Positions 46,701 through 60,751 of a DNA stretch of 64,000 nucleotides are shown in pieces. The notes beneath the pieces were generated by a model that made no database searches, had not been told where the DNA came from, and saw nothing but the letters and a program-made list of their open reading frames with translations. The stretch spans positions 7,296,890 through 7,360,889 of the forward strand of contig CM051029.1 of NCBI GenBank assembly GCA_027627225.1. Direction: 5' to 3'. The stretch comes from Congeria kusceri. Lineage: Eukaryota; Mollusca; Bivalvia; Myida; Dreissenidae. A program made the translations under genes and the position numbers. Position 1 is the first letter of the stretch; each line of letters begins with the position of its first letter.

Positions 46701-49700
46701 ATTTGGAGCCAACGTTGTGGACACCCCTCTACTTTATAACGTTAATCTTTTTTATGAATGCAGTCAACAATATGAAATTTGGTGTGATTGATAATGGATG
46801 ATTCAACAAATAGTTTGCAGATTTAGTATATTAGGAACTAAACTGTGTACCTTTGCCTACGGTGCATTGCATCTGACATCTTTATAAAATACATTAATTT
46901 ATAAAAGAAAAAAATAGCATCCTTAAATAAAGGTATATATACCCACTGTCTATAGTTTTTCGTTTTCGCTAAACTTTGGCGCAGGTACAACAGTGAACGT
47001 AAGAAATTGTTGGCGGCGGGGCTATGTGTTACTGATATAATGTGTATATTTTATAAAACTGAGCGAGCAGAGCGAGCGAAAAACACAAAATTAGCATATT
47101 TTTCCAGATTCGACTATCCGTTACCCCGTATGGTTTAAAAACGCTTTTCGCTTTTCAGAGCAAATGAGATTATTATGTTACTGACAACGATACAATCGAA
47201 CATTATTTCCATTCAAACATGATCTTACAACATAAGCGACGTATATGTGTTACTTTTGGCGGCGTCGGCGTCGGCGTCGGCGGCGGCATTGTTTCGGCGG
47301 CGTACATGTAAATAAAAAAAAATATGTATCAAGAACAAATTATAATGGTATTATTGAAACATAATTATACATTCGGAGGCAGAAAACTAGCATGTCTCTT
47401 GTTCTGTTTCCGTCCGTTCACTGCACGACTCATCGTGAATGCGGTAAAACCTGTCATACAGTCAGACATAGGCGTCTTACAAAATGTATAACACACCTAA
47501 GTTATATATAGTACCAGTATGCTAGGTTAACTTTTGTTTTCTAAAGGGCTTATAACTCTATAATCAGTTGTATAACCTACATCATTCAATTAATTATTCA
47601 ACAGTGTATTTATCATGTATATAACACGTGGTCCTTAAGAAATAATTATGGAGACAGCTGATAAAGAGTTTTCGCGAAGTCTGATATATGAACACGAATG
47701 CGGGCTAAACAACTAACTTTGCAATATGACCTACATTCTGAGCAGAGCTATACAGTTATATTTAAAATTAAAGCGACGTATTTGGATTGATTTATATATC
47801 GATCAAGATCTAAATAAAATTAAGAGAATTTTTAGAATAGTGGAAGATACTGTTGGATTTCCCGACCAAATAATCAGAAAACACAGTCGTAAAAGACCAA
47901 CATCTGAGACTTCTGATTGGGTAGAAAATTTGGACAAATACTAAACATGAATATTCCATAATTGAATAAGCATAACAATGTGACGAAACACGTTTAAAAC
48001 ATGTGGGCGTGAGTTATTTAAAGATGAATTTGATGAATTGTAAATCGCCACCTTATAAAGAAAATGACCTATGCGCATATATATATATATATATACATAT
48101 TATGCCGCCACCATCAATGATGTAAGGGGCATACTGTGTTGGCCCTGTCTGATACTGTACTGCTCGCGCTGCGCCACTACAGTAATCATAGGTTAGATAT
48201 GTGACGTAATAGAATCGTCGTAGTTTTTGGAAAATGAAGTCTGACGTAGATAAGAAAGAATCTTCAATCTTGAAAAAAAAAAACACGATTCAATGTGTAG
48301 GAAATCATGAAATAACATGTTTTCGACGCAAGTGTAAGCACGAGGGTATTATAAATCTAAAGATGAACATTATGGAGAATAATGCCTACTGTACGGTATG
48401 TACAAATGTGTCCTGGTTAAAATACGCTTTATTTCGAGCAAAATCATGCATTATGGAAAACGGAATGTAGAAGTGCTGGTAAATACCGTATTTGGAGCTA
48501 GGAAAATTACATAGGAAAGAATGTCAAACTAGTATAGTGTGTTATGATAATGTTCAAATCGAACATAAGTTGATCTAATGCATGTTGGATTATTGATATA
48601 TCAAATCAGGTAAGATTGTTTTGGTCTAATGCATATAGCCTAGGAAGTATTTACCTTAAAATATAAGCCGATAATGCTAAAAACGTTAGATTTATCTACT
48701 AGCAATGCTCATAATTGTTTGATTTAGTAGTAATAACATCCGGGGAAACAACTGAACGACGTGGTTGAATGCTTGTTAACAACCGTATTATGTTGAATTA
48801 CTGATGTTAAGGGCATTAACAAATGACGGAGTACTGCAAGTATAGGCACATCATTCGGCCACGAATGACAAGTTGCTTACCAATCAATTAAGAATTTCAC
48901 TTAAAAGCCAATTTCTCCGAATGTCTTAATTCACATTAGTGTATTTTTAACCAACAGCACATGCGAGTACCACACATATACTAACACAACAAAAAGACTG
49001 TTTAAAATTACATGTCTCTTTGAAAAAATGGATGAGGTGCTCACATGCGCTGATAGTTGAAATTTACAACAAAGGTGATACAAGTGACAAAAATGGTTGT
49101 TTTCGAAGAAACGCACGCTGTTTGAATGTTCCGCGTGACGTCATACGTCCACGCGATGGTTCGATATTCATGTCAACGTCACATAATGATCTAACTTCAG
49201 GCATGATTGGTATTTTTTATAAATAAAATAAAAAGAATCGTCAATTTTATGGGCCCAAATCAGCTCTCATCGACCCTAGTCCATTAAAATCGCAAAACTC
49301 CATGCAGCGGCTACTTCCCCATTGGTATTCTTCATTAACCACTTAAACCGCGATTGATTTTTTTTTAATTTGACAGGTTTTTCGGATTTTACTATGGGCG
49401 ATTTGATATTTATTTTTCAGAACGTTTACGTTGTTTTATTATTAAGAACAAAAATGCAATAATAACAATTGAAGGGTTTTACGGTGTCCATTATTTTTGC
49501 TTATGCTTGTCCACGATTTTGATTCGCGCCATGTGATCTGAATCTGGTCACGTGGAACTTCCTGCCGACAGGAATTTAAAATAGAGCTTTGCTTGGAACC
49601 TGCCCAGTTAAATCTCAATCTCATTAAAATCAAATCTTAAAGTTCGCTCCATTAGTTGTCAATGTCATCATATAGTATAACAGCGTCAGACTGGATATTT

Positions 49701-51313
49701 AACTGAGATTGAGGAGGTTGTAAAATCATGTTAAGCACTTAATTATCCGACCAAAGTTTTGAATAGTTCATCAATATGTATTAATATGTATTACTATTTA
49801 AACAAAACCTCAAAACGAGTTTACAATAATGTAGTATAGTATGATAATGTGTAATCATATTGGTTTAGTTGCAGTTATAGAATCATTACTCAAAAAATAA
49901 GTTCATTAAAAAATCGTTGACTTCATTTAGTTTGAATAGAGGTTTTGCATTGCTACGTAATGTGAACAACACTGCGGTTATTGAAAGGGCCTCATTAAGT
50001 AATTCTAATATTAAGTTCATGAACTGACCAAACTATTTCGCAAAGATTGAAATAGCGACAGCGTTAACGGTCAACTTAAAATGTGTTGTGTATGTTTGTG
50101 TTGTGGTGTCTTTTCTAATTACATGGCATAGGTAAAACGATTTTTTGTGTGTACGAGGGTTGTCCAAAGAGGTTGTGTACTGACTTAATTGCTCTCACAT
50201 ATTAAGCCAGAAACATAAACAATAAATATGCATGGAAGACTCAAACTGCCTCTACAATTATTTGTAACATTTAGTATGTTGCTTAAAATTACACAATAAC
50301 ATATAATATTAAAGCACGGACAAAACAGCTCCACCGGAGCACGTCACGTCGAAAAGTAACGTCATCAATTTACGTAAAAGACGTCGCTCTTGTTTAGCAT
50401 ATATAAAAGACACTTTTGTTGATAAATCCACTTTATGTTATTCACATGACATAACAAGCCGGTTAAAATCTGCATATTAACGGAGTTTGTTTAAGCCTGC
50501 AATTCCAGGTATTCTTCTTCTGAAATGTGTGATCTAAGTCACTGCGATTACACAATATACAACAGTATTAACTAAAATTGAAAAAAGGTCTTGCTAAATA
50601 AATATGATAGCTTAATTCATTACAATATCTGAATAAATTCTTAATTTTATTTGAATTTAATATATACACAATTTTATACAGTATTGAAATCTTCGTCGTA
50701 ACTTTAAAATACAGATCCTTTAAAACGCAATTGCTAAATCAAGAGGTTTTCCCGATTTAAAAAACATGATTTGAAATTGAAATTGCTATTCAAATTATCT
50801 TCTTCAATTGTCTGCTGTGTTGTGATTATATTATATATGGTGCCTATGCTATATGTTCAGACAGTTCTGACAGCGTATGGACTCTTCATGGTGTGTCAAT
50901 AACGAGTCTGTTTTTGACATCTGCATATTTCTGACCGACGTTAATTTTCTAGAATATCTATAGTCTTCCAGACCCATTCTTACTTCACTAAAACGTTTGC
51001 GCTGCTAAAAGATCAGTTTCCGTGACACCGAAAACTCACCTCGTTCTTGAAATATCATTCAATAAGTCAGAGATGGGTGAATTCCAATGTCCCTACAAAA
51101 GAAATACATTTGTCATCGTTTAGACATAGGACAACATTTCCATAAAATATGAGGTTTCTATGTATTGTATGCTCAATATTATTCGAACTTGAAAGTTTGT
51201 GTTTCAGCGAACAAATAGCGTGCTCCGGTGCAACGTTACCGTGGCAACTCAAATGTTATTACCAAATGCATATTGGATGTTAGCATTCAACTATGTATAG
51301 ATTTCAATAGAAA
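43723..51313. other. Long stretch without recognised genes
   Basis: Contains a CAT/CAG microsatellite at 46150-46200, a GGCGTC array at 47258-47313 and AT-rich DNA. An open frame at 47726-47944 ending SETSDWVENLDKY has charged, non-repetitive composition but no known family or splice support. Confidence 0.45.
47258..47313. repeat. GGCGTC/GGC microsatellite, GC-rich island
   Basis: Units GGCGTCGGCGTCGGC with neighbouring GGCGGC stand out from the AT-rich background. Confidence 0.85.
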
Positions 51314-52800
51314 ACAAGAGGGCCATGATGGTCCAACATGCTTACCTGAAAACTGGTACAGATGACGACCATTCTGTTTAGACAGTTTTTAAAAATAAGG
51401 TATCAAAACAATACAGAGAGGGGGTATGATCAATTTTGATTTAAAACATTGGTTAGTGGAATTATCTAACTAAAGAATGATTTGAGTAGTGGATGTGCGT
51501 TTTTTGCTAATGGTTCTCAAATCATTTTTCACGCTATACTGACCTGACCATTTTCATTAAGTCATTGACAACTCTGGATAATGCAAATACAGTACATTTT
51601 GATGTCTTTTTTCGCAAGCAGTTTTGGAAAACTATTTCAAATGTGATAATTGCGATAGCTGTGCTATAAGGTAAAGTTTTGCTTTTCTTTGATGATTTTC
51701 TTTCTAATGATGATAAATGATGTTAATGCAGGCTCTGAAGAATTCAAAGTTGCATGTACAACTAACTGCATGCAAGTCTTGCAACTGTTGGAAATCAAAT
51801 TTGATCAATCAATTTGTATGGTCATGCGCAAGCTGTGTAAGTTTGGTTAACATTGAATAAAAAAATCGTGCGTGCAAGCCAATCATTGATAACTTGTTGA
51901 TGTTTTTATCCAAAAACAAGGGGCAATAACTCTGGTGTTTCTGTCCCGATCATGCTTATATTCGACTTCACCTATAGTCTTACGTTCATAGACAAACTGT
52001 ACACGATTGGTGAAGATTGGATTAAAAATGAAGTCTCTATCCTGAATAATGTCCATTTTTGCATATTTTTTAACAAACAAAGGACAACAACTCTGGTGTT
52101 TCTGGTCCAATCCTGCTTTTTACTTCACCTTTAATCATTTGGTCATAGGCAAACTATGCAAGATTGGTAAAGATTAGATGAAAAATGAAGTCTCTATCCT
52201 GTATAATGCCCATTTTTGCATATTTTTTTCACAAACAAAGGGCAATAACTTTGGTGATTCTGGTCCGATATTTCTTATATTCGACTTCAACTATAATCGC
52301 ACAGTAGTAGACAAAATGTGCAAGATTGGTGAAGATTGGATGAAAAATGTATCTCTCTCTCCTGAATAATATCCATTTTTGTATATTCGTTTAATAAACA
52401 AAGGGCAATAACTCTGGTATTTGAAACACGATCTTGCCTATTCTTGGAGTCTGCTGAAATCTGATAGTCATACATAAACTGTGCAAGTTTGATTAAGATT
52501 GGATGTAAAATATAGGCTATACGTTGCAAACGTGCACTTGTGCACTCTTTTTGCAGGAACAATGGGCAATAACTCTAGTGTTACTGATCCCATTGTCCTA
52601 TTATCGAACTTGTCCAAGATTTTATGGTCATACACAAACTGTGCAATTTCGGTCAAGATTGAATACCAAATGTAGTCTCTATCGCAATAATGGTCCAAAT
52701 TGTTGACGGCATCTTGACGACGGACGACGGAAGGACGGACGATGCCGGAGAGGTCACCTATACAAATAGCACATCGAGCACTTCGTGCTCAGGTGAGCTA
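51314..52800 (+). repeat. Dispersed 'gagggccatgatgg ... gtgctcaggtgagcta' element, long copy
   Basis: Same ends as the 4.5 kb copy in opposite orientation. Inside, five copies of a unit of about 161 bases start at 'gggcaataactctggtgtttctg' (51921, 52082, 52240, 52403, 52564). The unit also carries 'aagattggatgaaaaatgaagtctctatcctgaataatg'. No protein is encoded; open frames on both strands follow the repeat. Confidence 0.85.
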
Positions 52801-55099
52801 ATAATCCATTATTTCTAACCATGTGCTATACATGAATTTCGTTCCTCAATTTCAGTTAACCAAAATATCAGTCCGCATACATGTTGGACACCTCTCGTAT
52901 GTGTGTGTGTTCTAGGTGGGCTGCATTAATTGCCTTAACCATTGCAAATCAGCATACATGCATCTCTTATTCCAGAAGCACTTGAAGTAATTGGTGTTAT
53001 TGAGATGTACATTAAATAGAAATTAATACAGAAAAGCAAACGAAAAGCTGGATGTGATAGTATTGGAATCCCGGCTGACATTGTCAGCCTGACAAGTTGA
53101 AAGGCCATAGGCTAGCCCTAATGGACACATTTTATACGAGTTGCGTGACCAACACGTTTAATTAACGTTTAAAGGAACATTACATAACATAAAATAAGGT
53201 GTTTAATACTTTAATCATTTAGTGTGTGTAATGCTTTACAATGTTTAGGCATTTGAATGAAGAATATTAATTAACCGACCGTTTTATACATTATATGTGT
53301 GTTTAAGCAGGGTCAAACATCTGGCTACTTAGTAAGTAATTCTGTGTTATAATTTGTGACCAAAAAAAAAAAATGTTATTCAGTCATTTTGTGAGGAAGC
53401 GCCTTTAGTGAATTGGCATAGATTTATAGAGTTTTGAAACTATTTTTTTCGAGATGCAAATACTAGTAATCATGTCAAACAAATATCAACCGGAAGGCGA
53501 TGCAATTTATAAAAATACGGGATCTACCAAACCTGTACTTGTATCAGAATTACCAACACACTTTAAACACCAAATTGAATAATAAGAACATTTCAAAGTT
53601 GTAATTAAAAAATTTGCAATATATTTTAGAGTTGTGAAATTACCAACACCTTACCTATAAATTACATACAATTATTTAATTATATATTTTTGTGTGTGAT
53701 TAAATGAGACAATTATAAATAACATTTGAAAGTAATAAGGCAATGCTGTTTTTACCTTCTCCCGAAAATGTTGATCAATATACACTCACTGTAACCGTTT
53801 ACTATTAAGATTATGAAATAAACACAAAGTGTTTAGGTTTGTATTTGTTAAGTTAAACTATATGCAAATACATATAGTATTTGCCATGATAGTAAATATA
53901 AATGTTGTTAGCGGGATTGTTTTTGATGTTGCTTATTTTTGTTTCAATATACAACATGTAGTAATTCAGCAGGTATTGCAAGTCGACACAATCGTTTAAC
54001 GCACGTATTTAACAATGGCATGTGTCCTTTAATGACCGTGGTCAGGAAAAATAAACCCTATCACACAATTGTATACTTGTCACCAGAGTTGTTCGTCTTT
54101 GAATTCAGAATACTGGGATCACAAGTTTGTATCTAATAAGTGTTAACACCTATACCCCAAACGAAAAAGACAAAAACAAACCTGTTGATTTTCATTCAAT
54201 TCCACAATCGTCATTTTTTCCTTGTTTGTCTTAGTGCGATCATGACGAACACTATATATATATAAGCATTATAAAACATTTAATTTTTTGTAGACCAACA
54301 ACGACACTGATCTAGATACAAGTTAAATTGAAATACCTACAATATGTAATGTCAATATATTTGAATTTGATAATTGAATTAATATCAAGGTACTATAATC
54401 GTAATATTTGATTTTAGCTGGTAATGATATGTTATATTTCATTATAAAGAGCGGATCATTTAAGACCACCACTTTAATTAATATCTAAGAGTAATAACTC
54501 AAATATAATTAGTGGACGGAAACGAGACAAATATAAATATATCAAATATCAATGACACTTACTTATTATAGATAATCTATGCTTAAGACATTACGGATAC
54601 ATACGTTACTAATTTTACTGAACACATTCATTGTCTGGCGTAGAAAACCCTGAAAGGAGATGATTGTATTTTCAGAAGTCGCTTATCGTCATTAAATGGT
54701 AGCACTTGTCGAATGATATAAATAATACAAACAACGGTTAATATACACATCAGTTCTCTAGAGACAACAACAGTGAGCACATTTATAGGCATTAACATAT
54801 GTATTATTCTTTCTTTCATAGTTTTACCTTGGTCAATATACTTGTCGTTGAGTTTTGAAGTTCAATACATAAGCCGTGCAGTATGCGCATACATTATAGG
54901 TGGAATTAAAAAACGTTTATTTCTATATCAATTTTGAAAACGAATAATAACACGACAGCTCCACCATTGTGTCACAAACGTTGATGCTGCATTATGCATA
55001 ATGCTACTCTAGTCAATATGACTGCTTCTAATTCAATCATGTCACGTGAAAATTGCATAGAGTATTATTTACTGTAACTGTAAATTAATGAATAGTCCA
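52801..55099. other. Intergenic DNA, nothing recognised
   Basis: AT-rich, only chance-length open frames. Confidence 0.45.
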
Positions 55100-55292
55100 G
55101 TTTTTATGATAAAGTAAAATGTGATATTTTTATCATTGCAACGTTAGACAAGCTCTCTAGCCAAACATCCACGTCAACGCTACCCGCTACATTGTACATG
55201 GCGTTTTCTACATAGACGGGGCATTGCCTGTGGGCGCTAAACGCTGGTTTATAGTTGTTTATGTTTGTTTGTTTGGCCCTTCACTCCTCCTT
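55100..55292 (-). pseudogene. Receptor tail terminal-exon relic with YVEN motif
   Basis: The minus strand reads open from FSAHRQC through PVYVENAMYNVAGSVDVDVW to LESLSNVAM and a TAA. It aligns with the gene A terminal unit at 17955-18134. YVEN fits the Grb2-SH2 site Y-x-N. The part before FSAH holds stops, so this copy is at least partly decayed. Confidence 0.45.
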
Positions 55293-55477
55293 CATTTACA
55301 AATAATGCATAAGCACAAGTATAATTCAACCTAAGGAACATATGGTTATTGTTAAATGAACACATAGGTTCCATTCTGTAAGACATGACTTGTACGATTA
55401 TTGAACGGAAACGTTATATTTGTGAAAATTGTATTTATGGTTTTACAGATAGTTCTTATATTTTGATAAGTGCGTAC

Positions 55478-55611
55478 CATTTACATTGCCGCTGCCACCT
55501 ACAATATGTAGTGTATCGTTGCTACTGCATGATCCGTTACATTTGGTTTCAATTCTGTCGCGCTAAGTTATGGTGTCGTGTCTTTGTTTGTTGTCGCTTT
55601 TTCCACAAGTC
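55478..55611 (-). pseudogene. Receptor tail-exon relic, type A, second locus
   Basis: AATTTGAAG| and AATG|gtacgc match the borders of the gene A tail units. The sequence shares ACACGAC and CTTAGCGCG...CAGAATTGAAA with them. Several stops. It shows a second minus-strand receptor copy once lay here. Confidence 0.5.
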
Positions 55612-55739
55612 CTTCAAATTAAAGACTTATGCCATTAAATTAATGATGACTAAACATATTAACAGGTTAGTTGTTGTTGTTTTTTTCGGAAGCAATGCTA
55701 CTCTAAGAAATATATTCTCGTGTAAAATGTAAAATGTTT

Positions 55740-58700
55740 CTAGACACAATGAGAATATATTATTAGTTTACGATATGTTACAAATATCTCACATATTTGC
55801 ATAAAGAAGAAATATTATTGTGTTAGGCATTATCAGTAAATCCTCTGAATTATCATTATCTTTCCAAAGGCACCAATTACTGGTTCTTCCCATGGAACGG
55901 ACTCGATATTGTCTCTTTAAGACTAAGGCGTTCGATGCAATCGAGCTAATAGTAAATAGGTTTTAAATAACCAAAGTGTTCGATAATAATAAATTGTGAT
56001 AATAAGTATGTACAACTTGCCTTAACATGTTCGAATATATGCATATTCTTTTTATTCTTGGTTTATACACGGTGATAATGAATACCTATCAAACAAATTT
56101 CCAAATATTAGTTAGATACATAATTATAACTTCCGTAATTATGCAAAAACAATATATCACATTATACTATAATTTTACTTGGGGGAACTAAAACGGGTTT
56201 ATAGGCGCGCGGAAAGTCATATCTAGTCAGTAGTATATTAAATGCATGTAGAAACAAAAAGACAAATAGCCTCATAGCAAAATGCATGGTTGGATGCTAA
56301 GCAGAACAAACAATAGTAACTTGAAAGACATTGCCTATCAATTAAAACAAATCACAACTACATAATTTCAAGTTTACCACATAGATGAACTTAATTATCT
56401 CAACGTCGTGCACAATCCTCAGTTACTTCGACATATATAAAGTTGACATAACGGAATATACAAATTCTGTATAAGTATTGGGTAAAAGCGGTTGATTTAA
56501 AATAGCAATCATACATGAACTGTAAACCATTGATCAGTTTCTAAATCAAAAGGCACGCTTAATAAATACAACTTTACAATAGTGTTGAAAGGTTAGCAAG
56601 GTGCGACACAGTTTGACTGTGGCCGGCTACGTTTTGCCAAATGAGGAAACCTTTTTAGATGAATACATGGCAATACATGTAAAATTATTAGTTGGGATAA
56701 TAAAACAAACACGTCGACATATTTCAACATTTAAGGGGAAAGATCGAACTTTTAACTTATATTAACGTATATTAAAACAGAAGTTAGGTTGTCAGGATTT
56801 ATTTTCTGGGACTTAAACTTAAGCGGACGAAGTTAAGTAGTATTTTTAATTTCAGAATAATTTATTCCTTGTATGATCGTAATGTTATACAGGGAAAAGA
56901 CATGGAACTTTATATTAAACAGTAAAAGCCACATCTTGGCTGTACATTACAAGTTAAACTGGAAATATAAGAGTCCGGTGTAAGAACGTCAACTACGAGA
57001 AAGATATACATGTTGATACAAAAGTTCACTCGGTCGACTATTCATTATCGGAGGACATTTTTAACCATATGAATATTTCTGGTGCAGAATAAGATAAACG
57101 ACTGATGTGTGCTGGGTCTAAATGCGTATGTAATGCTTACGTTGCGACAAATACTTAGTTTCGTAATTACATTTGTTGAGCTGACCAGTGATACCGGTAA
57201 AAAACTGATATTGCTTGAAATTGTACATTTTTGTACACCCCATCAATTTAGTTCTGTATTTGATATGAAACAATACAAATATTGAATTTGGTAATTTACA
57301 TTTTCTTGGAAAAGATCACGCCATTTTACTTGATATTGTCTGTGATTACAATTTATTGCGTCTGATATATTTATAGAATATTAAATTATTGGATATTTAC
57401 CATCTTAAATCTAAAATATACATTCCCACTATCTGTCGTTTTGCGTGTTCATAGAACACGGGGGCATTCGCTTGCTGACCAGGAGCTGGTTCTACGGGGT
57501 GTATATCATATATGTGGCTATATAAGCGGTAGCGCGCTGTGTTTTTAGCAGATTCGTACCTGCTTTCGAAGAAGTTAGTCGTGACAGTTCTCAGTTAATC
57601 GAGGCAATTAATTAAGCTGGTGCAAGCTGAATTTTGATTGTATGCTTACTCCGTACCAAACTTGTTAGGACGATGGGAAACCAGCAGAAGCTTGATATCA
57701 GAAAGACTAGCTGCCCTTTGTCCGAGTGTTCATTATATTTACATAGTATACCTAGACCTTCGGCACGTCATTATTAGACATGTAAGCATTTAACAGTGGA
57801 CATGGCGCCTGGGAGACGATAACTCCGCCCATTGATCACGTGATTACGCAGTCGAAACACCTAGACAACCTGATAGAAACATGGCTGGTTTGACATAGGG
57901 AAAACGGCTGTAAATGTGTATTCGTAAATTCGGAGCAAATAAAATCATATTGACAACAAATGACTAATAAATGTTATAGTAAATATGTACTGGCATAAAG
58001 TATCCAAAATATACATTCTACAGTTTTTTTAATATGTTATTTAGGCAATGAAATATATCCAATATTTCAGACATTTATGTAAAAAAGGATACTTAATTTT
58101 AGAAGAGTTGTAACATCTAAAAAGAAAAGAATGAACTTTCTCTTCAAAATAGTTTTAATAAATGGTTTTATTATTTATAAGTAATTAAATATTTACATAT
58201 TAAACATTGACAAGCCAATCAGACTAGTTTCATTTCACTGCACGGTCAAGTATTGTCAGGTATTGCACTACAACTATATGTTTGTATATATGAACTATGT
58301 CATCTTAAAAAAATTAATAATATTGATAAACATATGTTATTTGAGTTATTATTGTAACCACATGTTTTAAAGAAAACAAAAAAAGCTTTACTAGCTGATA
58401 TAAATATATAAGCTAGGTTGCAACTTGCAAGGCAGATTGATTATGTTAACCAAATCTTCGAATTTGCAGTTATATGGAAATCTTTTACCAGGCTTTATTC
58501 TCAGTTTTATAACGGTAGCAACCTGTACTTCAATCAATTGGGTTGATGAATTGGTATCAACAAAATGCTAGACATGAATTGTACCAGACAGTGTAATAAT
58601 TCACAGGGAACTGTCAGTAATAAGATATGCAAACCAGCCTGCAAATACGAGCTTCACATATGTTAATTAAAAGAGAATGAATTATGAAGTTCATTATCAC

Positions 58701-60060
58701 TAATGTGTGAAATGTTTGAAATGTCAAAATTATGTTATAAACATTAAAACGATAGACTTGTACTGTTCCTTTTTTAAACATTATACTAAAATATATTGAA
58801 AGAAGTTTTATTATTGTGAACCCACAATTTACCCAATATCTAGGCGCTGGAAATACCTAATTAGCTTTTTAAAATGCGTGACATCGTCAATTTGTTTGTT
58901 ATGGTTTAACATAAACCCATATTTTACGAATATTACTTTTTTGTTACTTACATGGTGAAGTATGAAACATAATAATATATAACGATAACGCTGATATATA
59001 TCACCCACGGCACATTTTGAGTAGGACTAATACCTTTTATTAATAACATTATTTGAACCTCCGGGTTTTATGACTAAAACAACAAAATCAAACCCCAAAT
59101 TATGTCCATTTATCCAGACGAATAGCTTGTCTATGAAAATGGCAGACAGTCCATGATAACGGTTGGATAGGCTAGCACAATTCTGAGCGCAGATTGGCTG
59201 ATAAAAATCGTTTCAGCAATGATCGCAAAAATATGCAATTTTATGTAATATAGTCATACGTAAGCTCTTTCAAATATACAATGAAATTGATATGTCATAA
59301 GATTACCTCTAGGAATGTTTCTATTAAAAAAAAACAATGGCGATGAGTTATATCAGCACTGAAGTTATAAGGTTTGTGTTCTTGTGTAGCTTTCAATATA
59401 CAGTTATAAAGGGACTAAGTCAACAAAAAATTGAATATGTACTGCACTATAAATGATGTTAAATGATACAAATACGTTATACTACGACCTTCGCATTAAT
59501 AAAAAATATATATATAATATACCATGAACTATTTGATTAAAACAAATTAGCAAAACGTTTGACAAAATTAAAACCTCAATCGGATATCGAACTGATGACT
59601 TAAGCGCCATACGAAGAAATGACAGTAGACGGCGATTTAACCAACTGCACTATCGTGCTAGGTACGGAGTGATGTGTAAACTATTGTAATACAGAATACT
59701 CACAATTCTGACGTCAAAATGTAAACATGAAAAAGGCAAAACAAACACGACCCATGGTATAAAAGGATTTATTTTCTCATAATGAGTACACTCTCTTCCC
59801 AGTATATACACCCTATTTCAACCGTTAGTATATGCCTGTACTATTATCTAAATTTCAGATTTTTTAAAGACATTGCGCCATTTAGGCCCTTTTCGATGCC
59901 ATTGTGCCTTTAATAGTGAAAGTTTCGTTGAATAACCTGCACACATCCTAGGTGTAATATTAATTGATCGTCAAAAACAAATTACTATTAGCATTTGTGA
60001 CAAGCATTACATACATGACTCGAATTGTTTAATATATAAGGATTGAATATTTATTTTCCT
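55740..60060. other. Intergenic DNA with one GC-richer block
   Basis: At 57440-57810 composition rises and a TATA-like GGCTATATAAGCGG is followed by a GC-richer leader, like a promoter or solo LTR. Elsewhere nothing is recognised apart from the tRNA-like head at 59581-59660. Confidence 0.4.
59581..59660 (-). repeat. tRNA-like SINE head
   Basis: The minus strand reads AGTGCAGTTGGTTAAATCGCC (A box) and CAGTTCGATATCCG (B box). Confidence 0.5.
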
Positions 60061-60062
60061 TA

Positions 60063-60158
60063 TTGCATCGGTGTATGAACGGTCGGGGAAATTACGCCTA
60101 ATTTGCATTAACACCGAAGGCGTAATTTTCCCGACATTTCATACACCAATGAAATGCA
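60063..60158. repeat. Foldback element, copy 2
   Basis: Arms about 36-40 bases long (TGTATGAA, GGTCGGGGAAATTACGCC) with a loop of about 20 bases. It shares the inner words TAATTTGCAT-AA and CCGAAGGC with the foldback at 10665-10819. Confidence 0.82.
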
Positions 60159-60751
60159 GACAATTACTTTTCCAATCGTATAATTATAACCAAAATAGAT
60201 ATGAACTGTAATTGTCTCTTTCTAAGGGCCGCAAATGCTCCCATATTTATTTTTTCGAGTGACGTGTTGCCTTTGGCGTAGAAATCACCGTTTCAGTTTT
60301 AGATTCATTTTCGTCGACTGAACAATTAGCATTCTTAATATTTCGTCCGATGTTTTAAAAGGCTGTGGATCATTTTGAAGAAACATGATTTAAAACGCCC
60401 AATACATGCGTTAAAATGTTAATTGTCTGCAACACTTGCAACCGATAGCATCAACCAGTTTGTTTTCCAACTTTAGTAAACATTATAAACGTTCGCGCAA
60501 AACATGACATCATTTCACAAAAGTAGTACGGTCATAAATAATAGCGACGTAATTTGCATGCGCAGCCGGTTCAGCGGGGTATGAATGATAGGTCACATTG
60601 GCGGATTGTACAATCATAATGCAGCGTTTACCTGAACATGAAGAAAGTTGTTGTTATGTAACAGTTAATCCAGTGATTTGATTGTGAAAAAGAAATATAA
60701 GCGTTAGATGTGTGAGTTATATAATTATCTCGATGAAATAAACCATAAACC

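Noticed and set aside
55385..55732. 115-codon plus-strand frame rich in Cys and Tyr
   Set aside because: It is antisense to the receptor tail relic at 55478-55611 and has no domain.
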